This document shows, in pieces, positions 35,863 to 45,015 of a DNA stretch of 64,000 nucleotides. Position 1 is the first letter of the stretch; every line of letters starts with the position of its first letter. Under the pieces are notes generated by a model, which made no database searches, was not told where the DNA came from, and was given only the letters and a program-made list of their open reading frames with translations. Both the position numbers and the translations under genes were made by a program. The DNA lies in contig CAVQTR010000003.1 of the NCBI GenBank assembly GCA_963716685.1, positions 806,001 through 870,000 on the forward strand. The letters are read 5' to 3'. The DNA comes from JALYXI01 sp963716685. Its GTDB lineage: Bacteria; Acidobacteriota; Terriglobia; Bryobacterales; Bryobacteraceae.

Positions 35863-36831
35863 ATGAATTTGAAAGGCTACTTTGATAAAGCCGGGCCGAT
35901 GGAGCTGTCCGGATGGGCCTGCGATGAAGACCAGCTCCATCGCCCCGTTACTGTCGATCTCCATATAAACGAGCAAAAAGCCGCCTCCCTCAGCGCCGCC
36001 ATATTCCGCCCCGATCTGCGGGACGCTCGCATCGGCACCGGCCAGCACGGTTTTTGTTTCAATCCCTGCGATCTGCTGCGGCAGGGTTCCAACCGGATCG
36101 ACCTCTATTACAGCGGCACGGACCAGCTGGTGGCCCCCGGCCGTGTGACCGTCCAAAGTCTGACCAATCCCGACGAGCTGGCCCGCCGCGCTCAGCACCG
36201 CTGGCGCGCGGCCGAGCCTGATACCAGCCTCACTTGGGGCATCCTGCTCACCGGCGACTCGTTTATCGAAGTAGTGCAGCGCTTCCACAAGTTCCGCGCC
36301 GGGACGCGCATCGTGGAACTGGGTCCTGGCTACGGCCGCCTGCTGCGCAGCATCCAGCATTTCAGTCTTCCCTTTGAACACTACCTTGCTCTGGATGTCA
36401 GCGACCTCCGCACGCGTAAGCTGCGCCGGAACTTCGAGCAGAAAACCCGCCGGCTGCAGTTCGAAACCGGCAACTGCGCCACCTATGAGTTTCAGCAGAC
36501 CTTCGACATCGCTATCTCCGCCATCCTCTTCGAACGCCTGTTTCCTTCTATGCGCGAGACTCTGCTCAACCTCGCGCGCTGCCTGAACCCCGGAGGCATG
36601 GCCTTCATCGATTTCATTGCCGTGGAGCCCGAGATGCTGACCTCTCGCGCCTATTTCGAGGACGACATTTATCGCGCCTACCTCCGCATTTACTCGCGGC
36701 AGGAAATTCACCGCTTCTTTCAGGAAGCCGGCTTTCGTATCGTGGAATTGATCTATCCGGTCAGCCCCGGTTTCGACCCGCAGGGACAAACCCTGAAGCG
36801 CTCACTGGTGGTCGCCGAAAAAATTGCTTAG
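35863..36831 (+). CDS. SAM-dependent methyltransferase with N-terminal SGWA-type domain
   Basis: 322 residues. Residues 1-100 (MELSGWACDEDQ, FRPDLRDARIGTGQHGF) match the accessory domain of the EPS glycosyltransferase at 13675-15300. The rest is a class I methyltransferase: RIVELGPGYGRLLRSIQ as motif I, YLALDVSDLR as the acidic post-I strand and LARCLNPGGMAFIDFI later. It starts 2 bp after the importer and precedes the kinase by 16 bp, so it is in the same transcription unit. Such two-domain proteins often accompany glycan genes; the methyl acceptor is unknown. Confidence 0.82.
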   Translation: MNLKGYFDKAGPMELSGWACDEDQLHRPVTVDLHINEQKAASLSAAIFRPDLRDARIGTGQHGFCFNPCDLLRQGSNRIDLYYSGTDQLVAPGRVTVQSLTNPDELARRAQHRWRAAEPDTSLTWGILLTGDSFIEVVQRFHKFRAGTRIVELGPGYGRLLRSIQHFSLPFEHYLALDVSDLRTRKLRRNFEQKTRRLQFETGNCATYEFQQTFDIAISAILFERLFPSMRETLLNLARCLNPGGMAFIDFIAVEPEMLTSRAYFEDDIYRAYLRIYSRQEIHRFFQEAGFRIVELIYPVSPGFDPQGQTLKRSLVVAEKIA

Positions 36832-36847
36832 GAACGAGACTAACTTA

Positions 36848-37801
36848 GTGACAAAAACTTTCGATGTGGTCGGCGTGGGCCTGAACGCCACCGATACCCT
36901 GCTCGTAGTTCCGCATTTCCCTGCGTATGGCGGCAAGGTGCCCTTTCATCAGGAAGTGCTCAGTCCAGGCGGCCAGGTGGCCAGCGCGGTGGTGACGTGC
37001 GCGAAACTGGGGCTGCGCGCCAAATACATCGGAACCGTGGGTGATGATGAGCGCGGCCGCATCCAGATGGAAAGTCTGCTCGGCTCCGGCGTCAATCTGG
37101 ACGACGTGCAGCTGCGCCACGGCTGCGCCAACCAGTCCGCGTACATCATCATTGATCAATCCACCGGCGAGCGAACCGTGTTCTGGAGCCGCCCGGACTG
37201 CCTCGCTATCACCCCGGAAGAGATTGACGACGCCATGATCTCCGGCGGGCGCCTGCTCCACATCGATGGTCACGATACGCCGGCCGTCGAGCGTGCCGCC
37301 GGCATTGCGCGGCGTCACGGAATACCCGTCACCGTCGATGTCGATACTATCTATCCCGGCTTCGACCGCGTGCTCCCGTGTGTCGATTACCTGATTGCCA
37401 GCTCCGAATTTCCCGGCCGCTGGACGCGCGAAGACGACCCGTTCCGCGCCCTCGCCATCCTGCAGAAGGAATACGGTCTCAAGGTCGCCGCCATGACGCT
37501 CGGCGCGCAGGGCGCGCTCGCGCTGCATGAGGGTCAGTACATCTATTCGCCCGCCTTCGTGGTGAACTGTGTCGACACTACCGGCGCCGGAGACGTGTTC
37601 CACGGAGCCTTCTGCTATGCTGTTTTGCAAGACATGCCGATGGGTGAGGCACTCGATTTCTCTAATGCCATGGCGGCGTTAAACTGCACGGCGCTGGGCG
37701 CGCGCGGCGGCATTCAGACCGCGGCCGACGCCCGCCGTCTCATGGGCCGCGTGGAACGCCGCACCAACCCCGAATTCGCCGATAAGATCCGGTCCCGGTA
37801 A
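36848..37801 (+). CDS. PfkB-family carbohydrate kinase
   Basis: 317 residues from the GTG at 36848. Ribokinase-fold signatures are clear: GGQVASAVVTCAKLGLRAKY (PfkB signature 1 region) and VDTTGAGDVFHGAF (signature 2) with the catalytic base D249. It phosphorylates a sugar or nucleoside with ATP; the specific substrate is not evident. Position directly behind the fused importer suggests it acts on the imported sugar. The next gene starts immediately after its stop. Confidence 0.9.
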   Translation: MTKTFDVVGVGLNATDTLLVVPHFPAYGGKVPFHQEVLSPGGQVASAVVTCAKLGLRAKYIGTVGDDERGRIQMESLLGSGVNLDDVQLRHGCANQSAYIIIDQSTGERTVFWSRPDCLAITPEEIDDAMISGGRLLHIDGHDTPAVERAAGIARRHGIPVTVDVDTIYPGFDRVLPCVDYLIASSEFPGRWTREDDPFRALAILQKEYGLKVAAMTLGAQGALALHEGQYIYSPAFVVNCVDTTGAGDVFHGAFCYAVLQDMPMGEALDFSNAMAALNCTALGARGGIQTAADARRLMGRVERRTNPEFADKIRSR

Positions 37802-38470
37802 ATGTTTCCCCTCCGGGACGATCAGCCCACTTACTCCAAGCCTGTCGTCTGCGTGCTGCTCATCCTGGCCAACGTGCTGGTGTTTCTGCACGAAATGCAA
37901 CTCGACGACTACTCGCGCAATTACTTCATCGCGCACTATGGTCTCATCCCCGATCATCTCCGCCCGACGTCACTCATCACGATGCAGTTTTTGCATGCCG
38001 GCTGGATGCACATCATCGGCAACATGGTGTTCCTCTGGGCTTTCGGCAAAAGCCTCGAAGACGCCATGGGCAGCGGAAAATTCCTGCTCTTCTACCTCGC
38101 CAGCGGCGTAGTCGCCGCGCTCACTCAGGTGGTCTTCAGCCCCGGCTCGAACGTTCCCATGGTAGGGGCCAGCGGCGCCATCGCCGGTGTTATGGGCGCT
38201 TACCTGCTGAAATTCCCGCGAGCCCGCATCTATTCACTGGTGTTCATCGTCATCTTCATCACCCGGTTGGAAATCCCTGCGTTTTTCTTTCTCCCCTATT
38301 GGTTTTTCACACAGGTGCTCAGCGGCTACGGAACCGTGGCTTACTCCCACCTCAGCGAAGGCGGCGTCGCCTATTTTGCGCACATCGGCGGCTTCGTCGC
38401 AGGCATGGTGCTGGTGCTGCTGTTCGGCACGCGCAGCCGCTACGTGCGCCGCGGAGACATCGTATGGTAA
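37802..38470 (+). CDS. Rhomboid intramembrane serine protease
   Basis: 222 residues with six or seven hydrophobic helices. The catalytic dyad is S124 in VGASGAIAGVMG and H194 in FAHIGGFVAG; the conserved HAGWMHIIGNMVFLWAFG of the oxyanion/loop region precedes them. It would cleave single-pass membrane proteins near or inside the inner membrane. It begins right after the kinase stop and overlaps the next gene by 7 bp, so it is an embedded operon member, not obviously linked to sugar use. Confidence 0.93.
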   Translation: MFPLRDDQPTYSKPVVCVLLILANVLVFLHEMQLDDYSRNYFIAHYGLIPDHLRPTSLITMQFLHAGWMHIIGNMVFLWAFGKSLEDAMGSGKFLLFYLASGVVAALTQVVFSPGSNVPMVGASGAIAGVMGAYLLKFPRARIYSLVFIVIFITRLEIPAFFFLPYWFFTQVLSGYGTVAYSHLSEGGVAYFAHIGGFVAGMVLVLLFGTRSRYVRRGDIVW

Positions 38471-39186
38471 CGCGCACCACGGTGGATCTGCTCGCCATCG
38501 CAGCCCATCCCGATGACGTCGAGCAAACCTGCGGCGGCGCCATGATCCGCATGGCCGAAGCCGGTTACCGCACCGGCATCATCGATCTGACCGCCGGCGA
38601 TATGGGGACGCGCGGCTCGCCCAAACTCCGCGTCGCCGAATCCGAAGACGCCGCGCGCCATCTGCTGGTCAGCCATCGCGAAAACCTCCAAATGCCCGAC
38701 GCGCGCCTCGAAAATGCGCTTGCCGGACGCATCACCATAGCCTCGCGCATTCGCGAACTGCGCCCGCGCGTTGTGATCCTGCCTTACTGGCAGGCCCGCC
38801 ATCCCGATCATTACCGCGCGGCTGAGATGTCCTATGAAGGCTGCTTTCTCGCCGGCCTGAAAAAACTCGATCCCTACACCGAGCCGCATCGCCCCGAAAA
38901 AATTCTCTACGCGTCCATTTACGCGAAGGTAGAGCCTTCGTTCGTAGTCGATATCTCCGCGCAGTTTGAGCGCCGCATGGCTGCCCTGCTCAGTTATCGC
39001 TCGCAATATGGAGCCACGGACGAAGGCGGCGCGCTGTTCCCGGCTGAAACGGAAGTGCGCGAGCGCCTTGCTGCCATTGCCCGGTATTACGGAAACCTGA
39101 TCGGCTGCCGCTACGGCGAGCCCTATGTCGTCAAGGAATCCATGCGCGTCGACGACATCATGAACATGGGCGTACGCAGCCTCTAA
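38464..39186 (+). CDS. bshB1: PIG-L deacetylase, BshB1-like
   Basis: 240 residues from the ATG at 38464. The zinc-binding AHPDDVEQTCGG, the GDMGTRGS segment and HPDH are characteristic of LmbE/PIG-L deacetylases, and the overall layout matches BshB1, which removes acetate from GlcNAc-malate in bacillithiol synthesis. bshA and bshC are not in the window, so the specific assignment is by similarity. It is the last gene of the operon and its end lies 6 bp from a convergent gene. Confidence 0.82.
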   Translation: MVTRTTVDLLAIAAHPDDVEQTCGGAMIRMAEAGYRTGIIDLTAGDMGTRGSPKLRVAESEDAARHLLVSHRENLQMPDARLENALAGRITIASRIRELRPRVVILPYWQARHPDHYRAAEMSYEGCFLAGLKKLDPYTEPHRPEKILYASIYAKVEPSFVVDISAQFERRMAALLSYRSQYGATDEGGALFPAETEVRERLAAIARYYGNLIGCRYGEPYVVKESMRVDDIMNMGVRSL

Positions 39187-39192
39187 GCTCCC

Positions 39193-40227
39193 CTACCTGT
39201 CCCCTTTCGCGCCGCGCATCATCTGACTTTCCACCTGTTTGAATCCCGCCGGCACGCTGAAAGCCGACGCATCCACCGACCCCGAAAAGCCCGTCGTCTC
39301 TTCCGTCATCTCCATTAGCGAGGAGCTGGCAGAATTGCTGTTGCCGTTCGCCGCCGCGGCGTCCGCCTGCCGCTTCTTCATCCTGCTCGCCAGCATACCT
39401 CCCAGCGCGCCGCTGATCGCAGTCGGCGGCATGCTGCTCTGCTGCTGCTGTTGCGGTTGGCGCTGCGAAACCGCCCCGTCCTGCGGCACGCCTTCCGCCA
39501 TCGCATCCATCTTTGTCACCTTCAGAACTGGAAGACCCTTCAGCTTTGCCGTTTCCTCCACCATGCGTGCCATGCCCTGCGACATGCCCGGCCGGCTCGC
39601 CATCGCCGGATTCATCTGCGGCATCCAGTCCATTTTCTTCGCCATCTTTTTGTAGAACTCGGCGATCTCGTCCCATCCCGGCACGCTCGGACTCAGCCAC
39701 ATGTCGGAGGTAATCTTCATGCCGCCTTTCGCGCCCGACGGCGCATCCGTGCTGGTCACGCTAATCGTCATGATCACCTCGTGCGCATCGTTGCCGCCAA
39801 TCGATTTGGCGTTACCGGTCTCGTTCACCTTCACATCGAACTGCATATTGCTCGCGTCCTGCGCCCCGCCCGGCTGCGCCGCGCCCTGCTGCTTCGCCAT
39901 CCGGCTCTGCATGTCGTTCATCGCCTGTCTCATCTGCTCGAACGTCATCACCGTGTAAGTCTTCTTCGCGAAGTCCGCGGTCGTGATGGTCTCCGCGTCC
40001 AGATCGGTGATGGTCAGCGAATCGGGCGACCGGCGCGACATCCGGTTCCCTTTCACCGCGATGGTGGTCTGTTTCGGCTCCATCGCCTTGCCGGCGCTTT
40101 TCGAAAAGGCGCCTGCGAAGTTCATCATGCTCATCAGGGATCCGCCTGTGATGCGCGTGGTCTCCTGGTAACTAAAATCCGCTAAGGCGGGCACAGCGAA
40201 TAAGAAAACGAGTAAGGTGAATTTCAT
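39193..40227 (-). CDS. Exported DUF4412-like protein
   Basis: 344 residues with a signal peptide (MKFTLLVFLFAVPALADF). The middle has KGNRMSRRSPDSLTITDLD, TITTADFAKKTYTVMTFEQM and HEVIMTISVT, the pattern of DUF4412-type outer-layer proteins that carry a modified beta sheet. A Gln/Ser/Asn-rich insertion (QPQQQQQSS) and a final MEMTEETTGFSGSVDASAF follow. Function unknown. Divergent from the TauE/SafE gene with 98 bp between; that gap has a TATAGT box but no good -35. Confidence 0.7.
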   Translation of the reverse strand: MKFTLLVFLFAVPALADFSYQETTRITGGSLMSMMNFAGAFSKSAGKAMEPKQTTIAVKGNRMSRRSPDSLTITDLDAETITTADFAKKTYTVMTFEQMRQAMNDMQSRMAKQQGAAQPGGAQDASNMQFDVKVNETGNAKSIGGNDAHEVIMTISVTSTDAPSGAKGGMKITSDMWLSPSVPGWDEIAEFYKKMAKKMDWMPQMNPAMASRPGMSQGMARMVEETAKLKGLPVLKVTKMDAMAEGVPQDGAVSQRQPQQQQQSSMPPTAISGALGGMLASRMKKRQADAAAANGNSNSASSSLMEMTEETTGFSGSVDASAFSVPAGFKQVESQMMRGAKGDR

Positions 40228-40325
40228 ACTTTTCTTCTGAACGGTGCACCGAGGATATCGAACGTGACGTCCGGTTTCAAGCCGGGTAGCGCATCGATGT
40301 ATCGTATAGTTTGTTTCTTCCTGCG

Positions 40326-41099
40326 ATGAATCACGCCATCAGCCGTTACTTTCTCGTCTCGGCGGCTGCGCTCCTGGCGGGCGGAATGAACGCCGTCGCG
40401 GGTGGCGGTTCCTTCTTCTCATTCCCCGCGCTGCTCGGGCTCGGCCTGCCGCCGGTGAATGCCAATGCCACCAACACCGTGGCGCTCTGGCCCGGGCAGC
40501 TAACCTCCATCTTTGCCTTTCGCGCCGACCTTCACGCTGTGCGCAAACTGCTGCTGCCCTCCATCCTGTCGTCATCCGCGGGCGGCGTCGCGGGCGCTCT
40601 TCTCCTGCTGTTCACCCGTCAGGATGTCTTCCTGCGCCTGGTCCCGTGGCTGCTGCTCTTCGCCACCGTCCTCTTCGCCGCCGGCCGTCCCATTCAGCAA
40701 TGGGTTCGGCGTCATCACCCCGCCACCACCGCGCCGGAGCGCCAGACCGTCTCCCCCGCCGCGTACTTCTGGCTGGTGCTGGTCGCTATCTACATCGGCT
40801 ATTTCGGAGCCGGCGCGGGCTTTCTTTCCATCACCCTGTTTACGCTTTACGGATTGACTAACCTCAACCACGTTAACGCGCTCAAAGTGGTCTGCGCCTC
40901 GGTCGCGAACGGCGTCGCCGTCTTCACGTTCATCTTCGCTGGCGCCGTCTACTGGAAAGAGTGCCTGATCATGGTCTTGTTCTCCATTGCGGGCAGCTAT
41001 ATCGGCGCGTCGTGGTCGCGCAGGCTGAATCCCGCGGTCCTGCGCGGCGTGATTATCTCGACCGGCCTCGGCCTGACTGTCTACTATTTCTGGAAGTAA
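40326..41099 (+). CDS. TauE/SafE-family membrane permease
   Basis: 257 residues from the ATG at 40326 with about eight helices. The repeated signatures LLAGGMNAVAGGGSFFSFPA and VAIYIGYFGAGAGFLSI mark the two halves of the TauE/SafE (sulfite/sulfoacetate exporter-like) fold, and NATNTVALWPG belongs to the first half. The transported anion, often a sulfur compound, cannot be told. It is monocistronic by appearance: 226 bp separate it from the fucosidase gene. Confidence 0.88.
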   Translation: MNHAISRYFLVSAAALLAGGMNAVAGGGSFFSFPALLGLGLPPVNANATNTVALWPGQLTSIFAFRADLHAVRKLLLPSILSSSAGGVAGALLLLFTRQDVFLRLVPWLLLFATVLFAAGRPIQQWVRRHHPATTAPERQTVSPAAYFWLVLVAIYIGYFGAGAGFLSITLFTLYGLTNLNHVNALKVVCASVANGVAVFTFIFAGAVYWKECLIMVLFSIAGSYIGASWSRRLNPAVLRGVIISTGLGLTVYYFWK

Positions 41100-41325
41100 C
41101 CAGCAGCGTCAGACCTGCCTGCACCATCGCGCAGCATTTCGGTTCGCGTGCCGGTCAGCTGGCTCTCTGTAATCGCATCGAAAAAGAGCACAGGTACAGC
41201 GAACCGCACAGATGCTATATGTCTGTGACTTAAAAATTCTCAATGAATTGTATCGGAAACCTTACAGTCGCTTGACATAGCCGGATCCTGTTGCGGCCTC
41301 GTGTTGCTGGTATAGAGTAAGCGGT

Positions 41326-42855
41326 ATGCAGTTCAGCAGACGTTCGGTTTTGGCTTTGATGGCGGGCGCCGGCTCATCCCGCGCGTTCGGAGCGGAGGGT
41401 ACTTTCACCGGCACACGTTCTTCCCTGCAAAGCTGGGAAGTGCCGCAGTGGTTCCGGGACGCCAAGTTCGGCATCTGGGCGCACTGGGGCCCTCAGTCGC
41501 AGCCCGAAGACGGCGATTGGTATGCGCGCAACATGTATATGGAAGGCAGCCCGCAGTATCAGTTCCATCGCGAAAACTACGGTCCGCAGTCGAAGGTCGG
41601 CTTCAAGGATGTTATCGCTCGGTTCAAGGCCGGTAAGTGGGATCCCGAAGCTTTAATGGATCTCTACCAGCAAGCTGGCGCGAAGTATTTCGTCACCATG
41701 GGCGTCCATCATGACAACTTCGATATGTGGAACTCGAAGTATCAGCCGCGCTGGAATTCCGTCTCCGCCGGTCCGAAAAAGGACATCGTGGGCCTATGGA
41801 AAACCGCCGCGCGCAGACGCGGGCTCCGCTTCGGCGTTAGCGAACATCTCTCCAACAGCTTCGACTGGCTCGCGCCGTCCCACCTGAGCGATAAAACCGG
41901 GCAGTACGCAGGCATTCCCTACGATGGAGCCAACCCCGAGTTCGCCGACCTCTATCACGATTACACCGGCATGCCCGCCGACTTCGCCGCTACCGCCAAA
42001 GCCATGGGTCGCGATGCGCCGGAGCGCTGGAAACAGCAGTACTTCAACCGCATCAAGGACCTCATCGACCAGCATGAGCCCGATATCTTATATACCGACG
42101 GCGGCATTCCCTTCGATCAGTTCGGCCTCGATCTGGTGGCGCACCTCTACAACGTCAGCGAGCGTGTTCACGGCGGAAAACCCGAAGCGATCTATGACAG
42201 TAAGGTGAAATCGGATTGCACCGAGGGTACGTGCGTGCTCGACGTGGAACGCGGCATCATCGACGAGATCTCGCCGCGGCCATGGCAGACGGATACCTGC
42301 ATCGGCAACTGGCATTACAAGAAGGGGATTGCCTACAAAACGCCAAAAACCATCATCGATATGCTGGTGGACATCGTCAGCCGGAACGGCAACCTGCTGC
42401 TCAACTTCCCTCTTCCCGGCAGTGGCGAGCTGGACCCCGAAGAACGCAAGGTGCTGGCCGGCATCACCGCTTGGATGGCGGTGAACAGCGAAGGCATCTA
42501 CGCGACGCGGCCATGGAAAATCTTCGGAACCGGTCCCGCGGTTCAGCCTGCCGCCGAACGTCAGGGACGCCTCGGCTTCAATGAAAACGGACGCCGCGCG
42601 CTCACTGCGGAAGACGTTCGCTTCACTACCAAAGGAAATACCATTTACGCGTTCGTGATGGGTTGGCCCCAGGGCCCCGCCGTGGTGAAAGCGCTGGGTA
42701 CAGGCAGCACCCAGAACCCAGGCAAAGTGCAGAATGTGCAGTTGCTGGGCTTCGGCGCCAAGGTGGACTGGTCCCAAACCGAAACAGGACTGCGGGTGCA
42801 GCTGCCGCCGCGTCCGCCCAGCGATTACGCGGTCACGTTGAAAGTAGCCATATGA
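41326..42855 (+). CDS. Alpha-L-fucosidase, GH29
   Basis: 509 residues with a twin-arginine-like leader (SRRSVLALMAGAGSSRAFG). The GH29 core is complete: FGIWAHWGPQSQPE, VTMGVHHDNFDMWNSKY, and the nucleophile D258 in LYTDGGIPFDQFG, then SRNGNLLLNFPLPGSG and the C-terminal beta domain. It releases L-fucose from glycans in the periplasm or outside. Possible link with the importer at 31486-35860 and with gmd is discussed under findings. The 226 bp upstream hold an AT-rich part and a TTGACA, but no -10 at a usable distance. It overlaps the next gene by ATGA. Confidence 0.93.
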   Translation: MQFSRRSVLALMAGAGSSRAFGAEGTFTGTRSSLQSWEVPQWFRDAKFGIWAHWGPQSQPEDGDWYARNMYMEGSPQYQFHRENYGPQSKVGFKDVIARFKAGKWDPEALMDLYQQAGAKYFVTMGVHHDNFDMWNSKYQPRWNSVSAGPKKDIVGLWKTAARRRGLRFGVSEHLSNSFDWLAPSHLSDKTGQYAGIPYDGANPEFADLYHDYTGMPADFAATAKAMGRDAPERWKQQYFNRIKDLIDQHEPDILYTDGGIPFDQFGLDLVAHLYNVSERVHGGKPEAIYDSKVKSDCTEGTCVLDVERGIIDEISPRPWQTDTCIGNWHYKKGIAYKTPKTIIDMLVDIVSRNGNLLLNFPLPGSGELDPEERKVLAGITAWMAVNSEGIYATRPWKIFGTGPAVQPAAERQGRLGFNENGRRALTAEDVRFTTKGNTIYAFVMGWPQGPAVVKALGTGSTQNPGKVQNVQLLGFGAKVDWSQTETGLRVQLPPRPPSDYAVTLKVAI

Positions 42856-43304
42856 TGAGACTTCTATTCCTGCTGCCACTGCTCGCGCTTGCCGCGAACA
42901 ATGTTCCCGTACCGGCTTCGTGTACGCCCGCCGTGAACGCCAAACTCGCCGGCCTGCTCGCTGCCCACACCACGCAACCTGTCGACAACGTGATGGCCTG
43001 CGGCATCACCACCAGTTCCTCTCACACCCAGAAGGGCGGCCCGCACGGCAACCACCAGATCATTCCGGTGCTGCTGACATTTCCTGACAAATCCACGCAT
43101 CAGATCGAGATAGTCACGAACGATTCGCTGGATGGGAAAGTAACCGCGCCGGCGAGGGCCAGTGTCTTTGCCTATGGCCAGGCTTTCTTCGATAACACCG
43201 GCCAGTTCGCCGCGGGACTGCACGATACTCACTGCTCAACCCATAAAGGCGCCGATAACGGCTGGGTTGTGGTCAACGGCACCAGGCATCCGGGCGGATG
43301 CTGA
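42852..43304 (+). CDS. Small secreted cysteine-containing protein coupled to the fucosidase
   Basis: 150 residues with a signal peptide (MRLLFLLPLLALAANN). The mature part has four cysteines (ASCTPAV, MACGITT, DTHCSTH, PGGC) that could form two disulfides, and a histidine/glycine-rich QKGGPHGNHQI. No family is recognised. The ATG overlaps the fucosidase stop (ATGA), so it is made together with that enzyme. Frame and signal peptide make it a real gene; its role is unknown. Confidence 0.7.
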   Translation: MMRLLFLLPLLALAANNVPVPASCTPAVNAKLAGLLAAHTTQPVDNVMACGITTSSSHTQKGGPHGNHQIIPVLLTFPDKSTHQIEIVTNDSLDGKVTAPARASVFAYGQAFFDNTGQFAAGLHDTHCSTHKGADNGWVVVNGTRHPGGC

Positions 43305-43311
43305 GCCCTCG

Positions 43312-43677
43312 CTACATCTGATAGAAGAACTGCTCGTACACGACCTTGCCGTCCGCCACCTTGTAGACGCCAATCTCTTCCATCAGAAATCGCCTGCTCT
43401 GCGGTTTGAATGTCACCTCCATCTTGAACGTCACCGCGAAGTGCGCTCCCGCCACCAGCGGACCTTCCACCTTTACCGAGTGCACCTCATGATTTTCCAC
43501 CCACCACTTTCCCTTGGCCATCACCGCTTCAATGCCCTTCGACTCGCGCGAACCCCCCGGAGGCGCCCCTGCTTCCATGCTCACGATATCGGCCGAATAC
43601 AGCTCCTTAGTGGCTTCCTCAAACTTGCCCTGCGAACAGAGCGCGACGAGTTGATTTGCGACTTCCTGAGTACTCAT
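43312..43677 (-). CDS. SnoaL/NTF2-like small protein
   Basis: 121 residues from the ATG at 43677 (the open frame goes ten codons further but into the P450 gene). The order helix-helix-beta sheet with VANQLVALCSQGKFEEATKE, GIEAVMAKGKWWVENHEVHS and FKMEVTFKPQSRRFLMEEI is that of the SnoaL/NTF2 cone fold. A conserved binding-pocket aspartate cannot be assigned. It follows the P450 gene by 5 bp and may be cotranscribed with it. Confidence 0.75.
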   Translation of the reverse strand: MSTQEVANQLVALCSQGKFEEATKELYSADIVSMEAGAPPGGSRESKGIEAVMAKGKWWVENHEVHSVKVEGPLVAGAHFAVTFKMEVTFKPQSRRFLMEEIGVYKVADGKVVYEQFFYQM

Positions 43678-43682
43678 TTGCA

Positions 43683-44978
43683 CTACGCTACCACAGCGGT
43701 CATCCAAACCGGACGGTCCGGACGGAGTGTAAGCGCCGCCCGTACGCCAATGTCTTCACCGCTGATGCACAGCCGCCGGCGCCGCGCCAAGGTGGCCACT
43801 ACCAAGACCCCTTCCATACGCGCGAACGCCTCGCCGATGCATACCTTGGCGCCCCCGCCGAATGGAAACCACGCGAACTTCGGAATCGATAAATTGCGCC
43901 ATCGCTCCGGCTGAAACTCGTCCGGCTGCGTGAACCAGCGCGGATCCCGGTGCGTCACATATGGGCTCATGAAAATGCTCGTGCCCGGCGCGATGTCGTA
44001 CCCGCCGATCGTCACCGTCTCCGTCGGTCTCCGCCCAAACGCCGGCGCCGGCGGATACAATCGCAGCGCTTCGTTCAGCACCATAGTCGTGTAAGTCAGC
44101 CGCGGCACATCTTCCAACACCGGATCGCGGTCGCCCAGCACCCGCTCCAGTTCCTCCCGCAGACATTCTTCCACACGCGGATGCTTGCCGATCAGGTACC
44201 AGATCCAGGTCAGCGCGATGGCAGTGGTTTCGTGTCCCGCCAGCACCATGGTCACGATTTCATTCGTCGCATCCCGGTCGCTCAGATCCGCCAGCAGCAG
44301 CGAAAACAGATCCCCGCTCTGCGATTCCCGGCGCCGCCTGATCACCGGCGCCAGGATTTCCTCCAGTTCCTCCCGCTCCGCGCGGAAGAAGATGCTGCGG
44401 CCATTCGGATTCCGGCGGCGATACGAACGAAGCGCCGGCTCCATCAGTCCCAGCGCCGGTACAATCCATCGCGACCGCGCCACCACGCGCTGCAGCACCG
44501 CCGCAATGCGCGCCGCGCTCCCACTGAAATCCGAACCGAACAGACACGCGCCCACAATCCCCAGCGTCAGGCGCTTCATCTCCGCCCCGATGTCCAGAAG
44601 CGCATCCGGCTTCCACGCCGCAACCGCGCGCACCGTCTCCGCCACCATCAGGTCCGCGTACTTCGCCACCTGCATGCGATGGAAGGCAGGCTGCAGCTCC
44701 CGTCGCCGTTCCTTATGTGCTGGCTCGTCGCGCGTCAGCAGTCCGTCGCCCACCAGCTCGCGCAGCAGCGTCGCACCCGTGTCGCGCCCAAACAGATGCT
44801 GGCGCGTCACCAGCATGTCCTGAATCCATTCCGGCTCGTCCACCAGGTAGATCCGCTGGTTCAGAATTCGGAAAGATGTAATCGGACCGAAGCGGCGCCG
44901 CGTTTCCGCCAGAAATGGCAGCGTCCGCGTTACGAATCCGGTGACTGCAACGCCGCGCGGACCCGGAGGTACCCTCAT
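43683..44978 (-). CDS. Cytochrome P450
   Basis: 431 residues from the ATG at 44978; the longer frame upstream overlaps the PEP-CTERM gene and is not P450-like. The I-helix AGHETTAIALTW is near 249, ExxR is in LNEALRLYPP and the heme loop FPFGGGAKVCIGEAFA has the thiolate cysteine near residue 378. It looks like a soluble class I-type bacterial enzyme with no membrane anchor. Redox partners (ferredoxin, reductase) are not adjacent. Substrate unknown. Confidence 0.94.
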   Translation of the reverse strand: MRVPPGPRGVAVTGFVTRTLPFLAETRRRFGPITSFRILNQRIYLVDEPEWIQDMLVTRQHLFGRDTGATLLRELVGDGLLTRDEPAHKERRRELQPAFHRMQVAKYADLMVAETVRAVAAWKPDALLDIGAEMKRLTLGIVGACLFGSDFSGSAARIAAVLQRVVARSRWIVPALGLMEPALRSYRRRNPNGRSIFFRAEREELEEILAPVIRRRRESQSGDLFSLLLADLSDRDATNEIVTMVLAGHETTAIALTWIWYLIGKHPRVEECLREELERVLGDRDPVLEDVPRLTYTTMVLNEALRLYPPAPAFGRRPTETVTIGGYDIAPGTSIFMSPYVTHRDPRWFTQPDEFQPERWRNLSIPKFAWFPFGGGAKVCIGEAFARMEGVLVVATLARRRRLCISGEDIGVRAALTLRPDRPVWMTAVVA

Positions 44979-45015
44979 AAGGTCATTCTCCCCCGAGCGC
45001 CGGATCCCAAATCGA

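Noticed and set aside
41273..41315. TTGACA and TATAGA boxes before the fucosidase as a promoter
   Set aside because: The two boxes are 33 bases apart, far from the usual 16-18, and no intermediate -10 is present.
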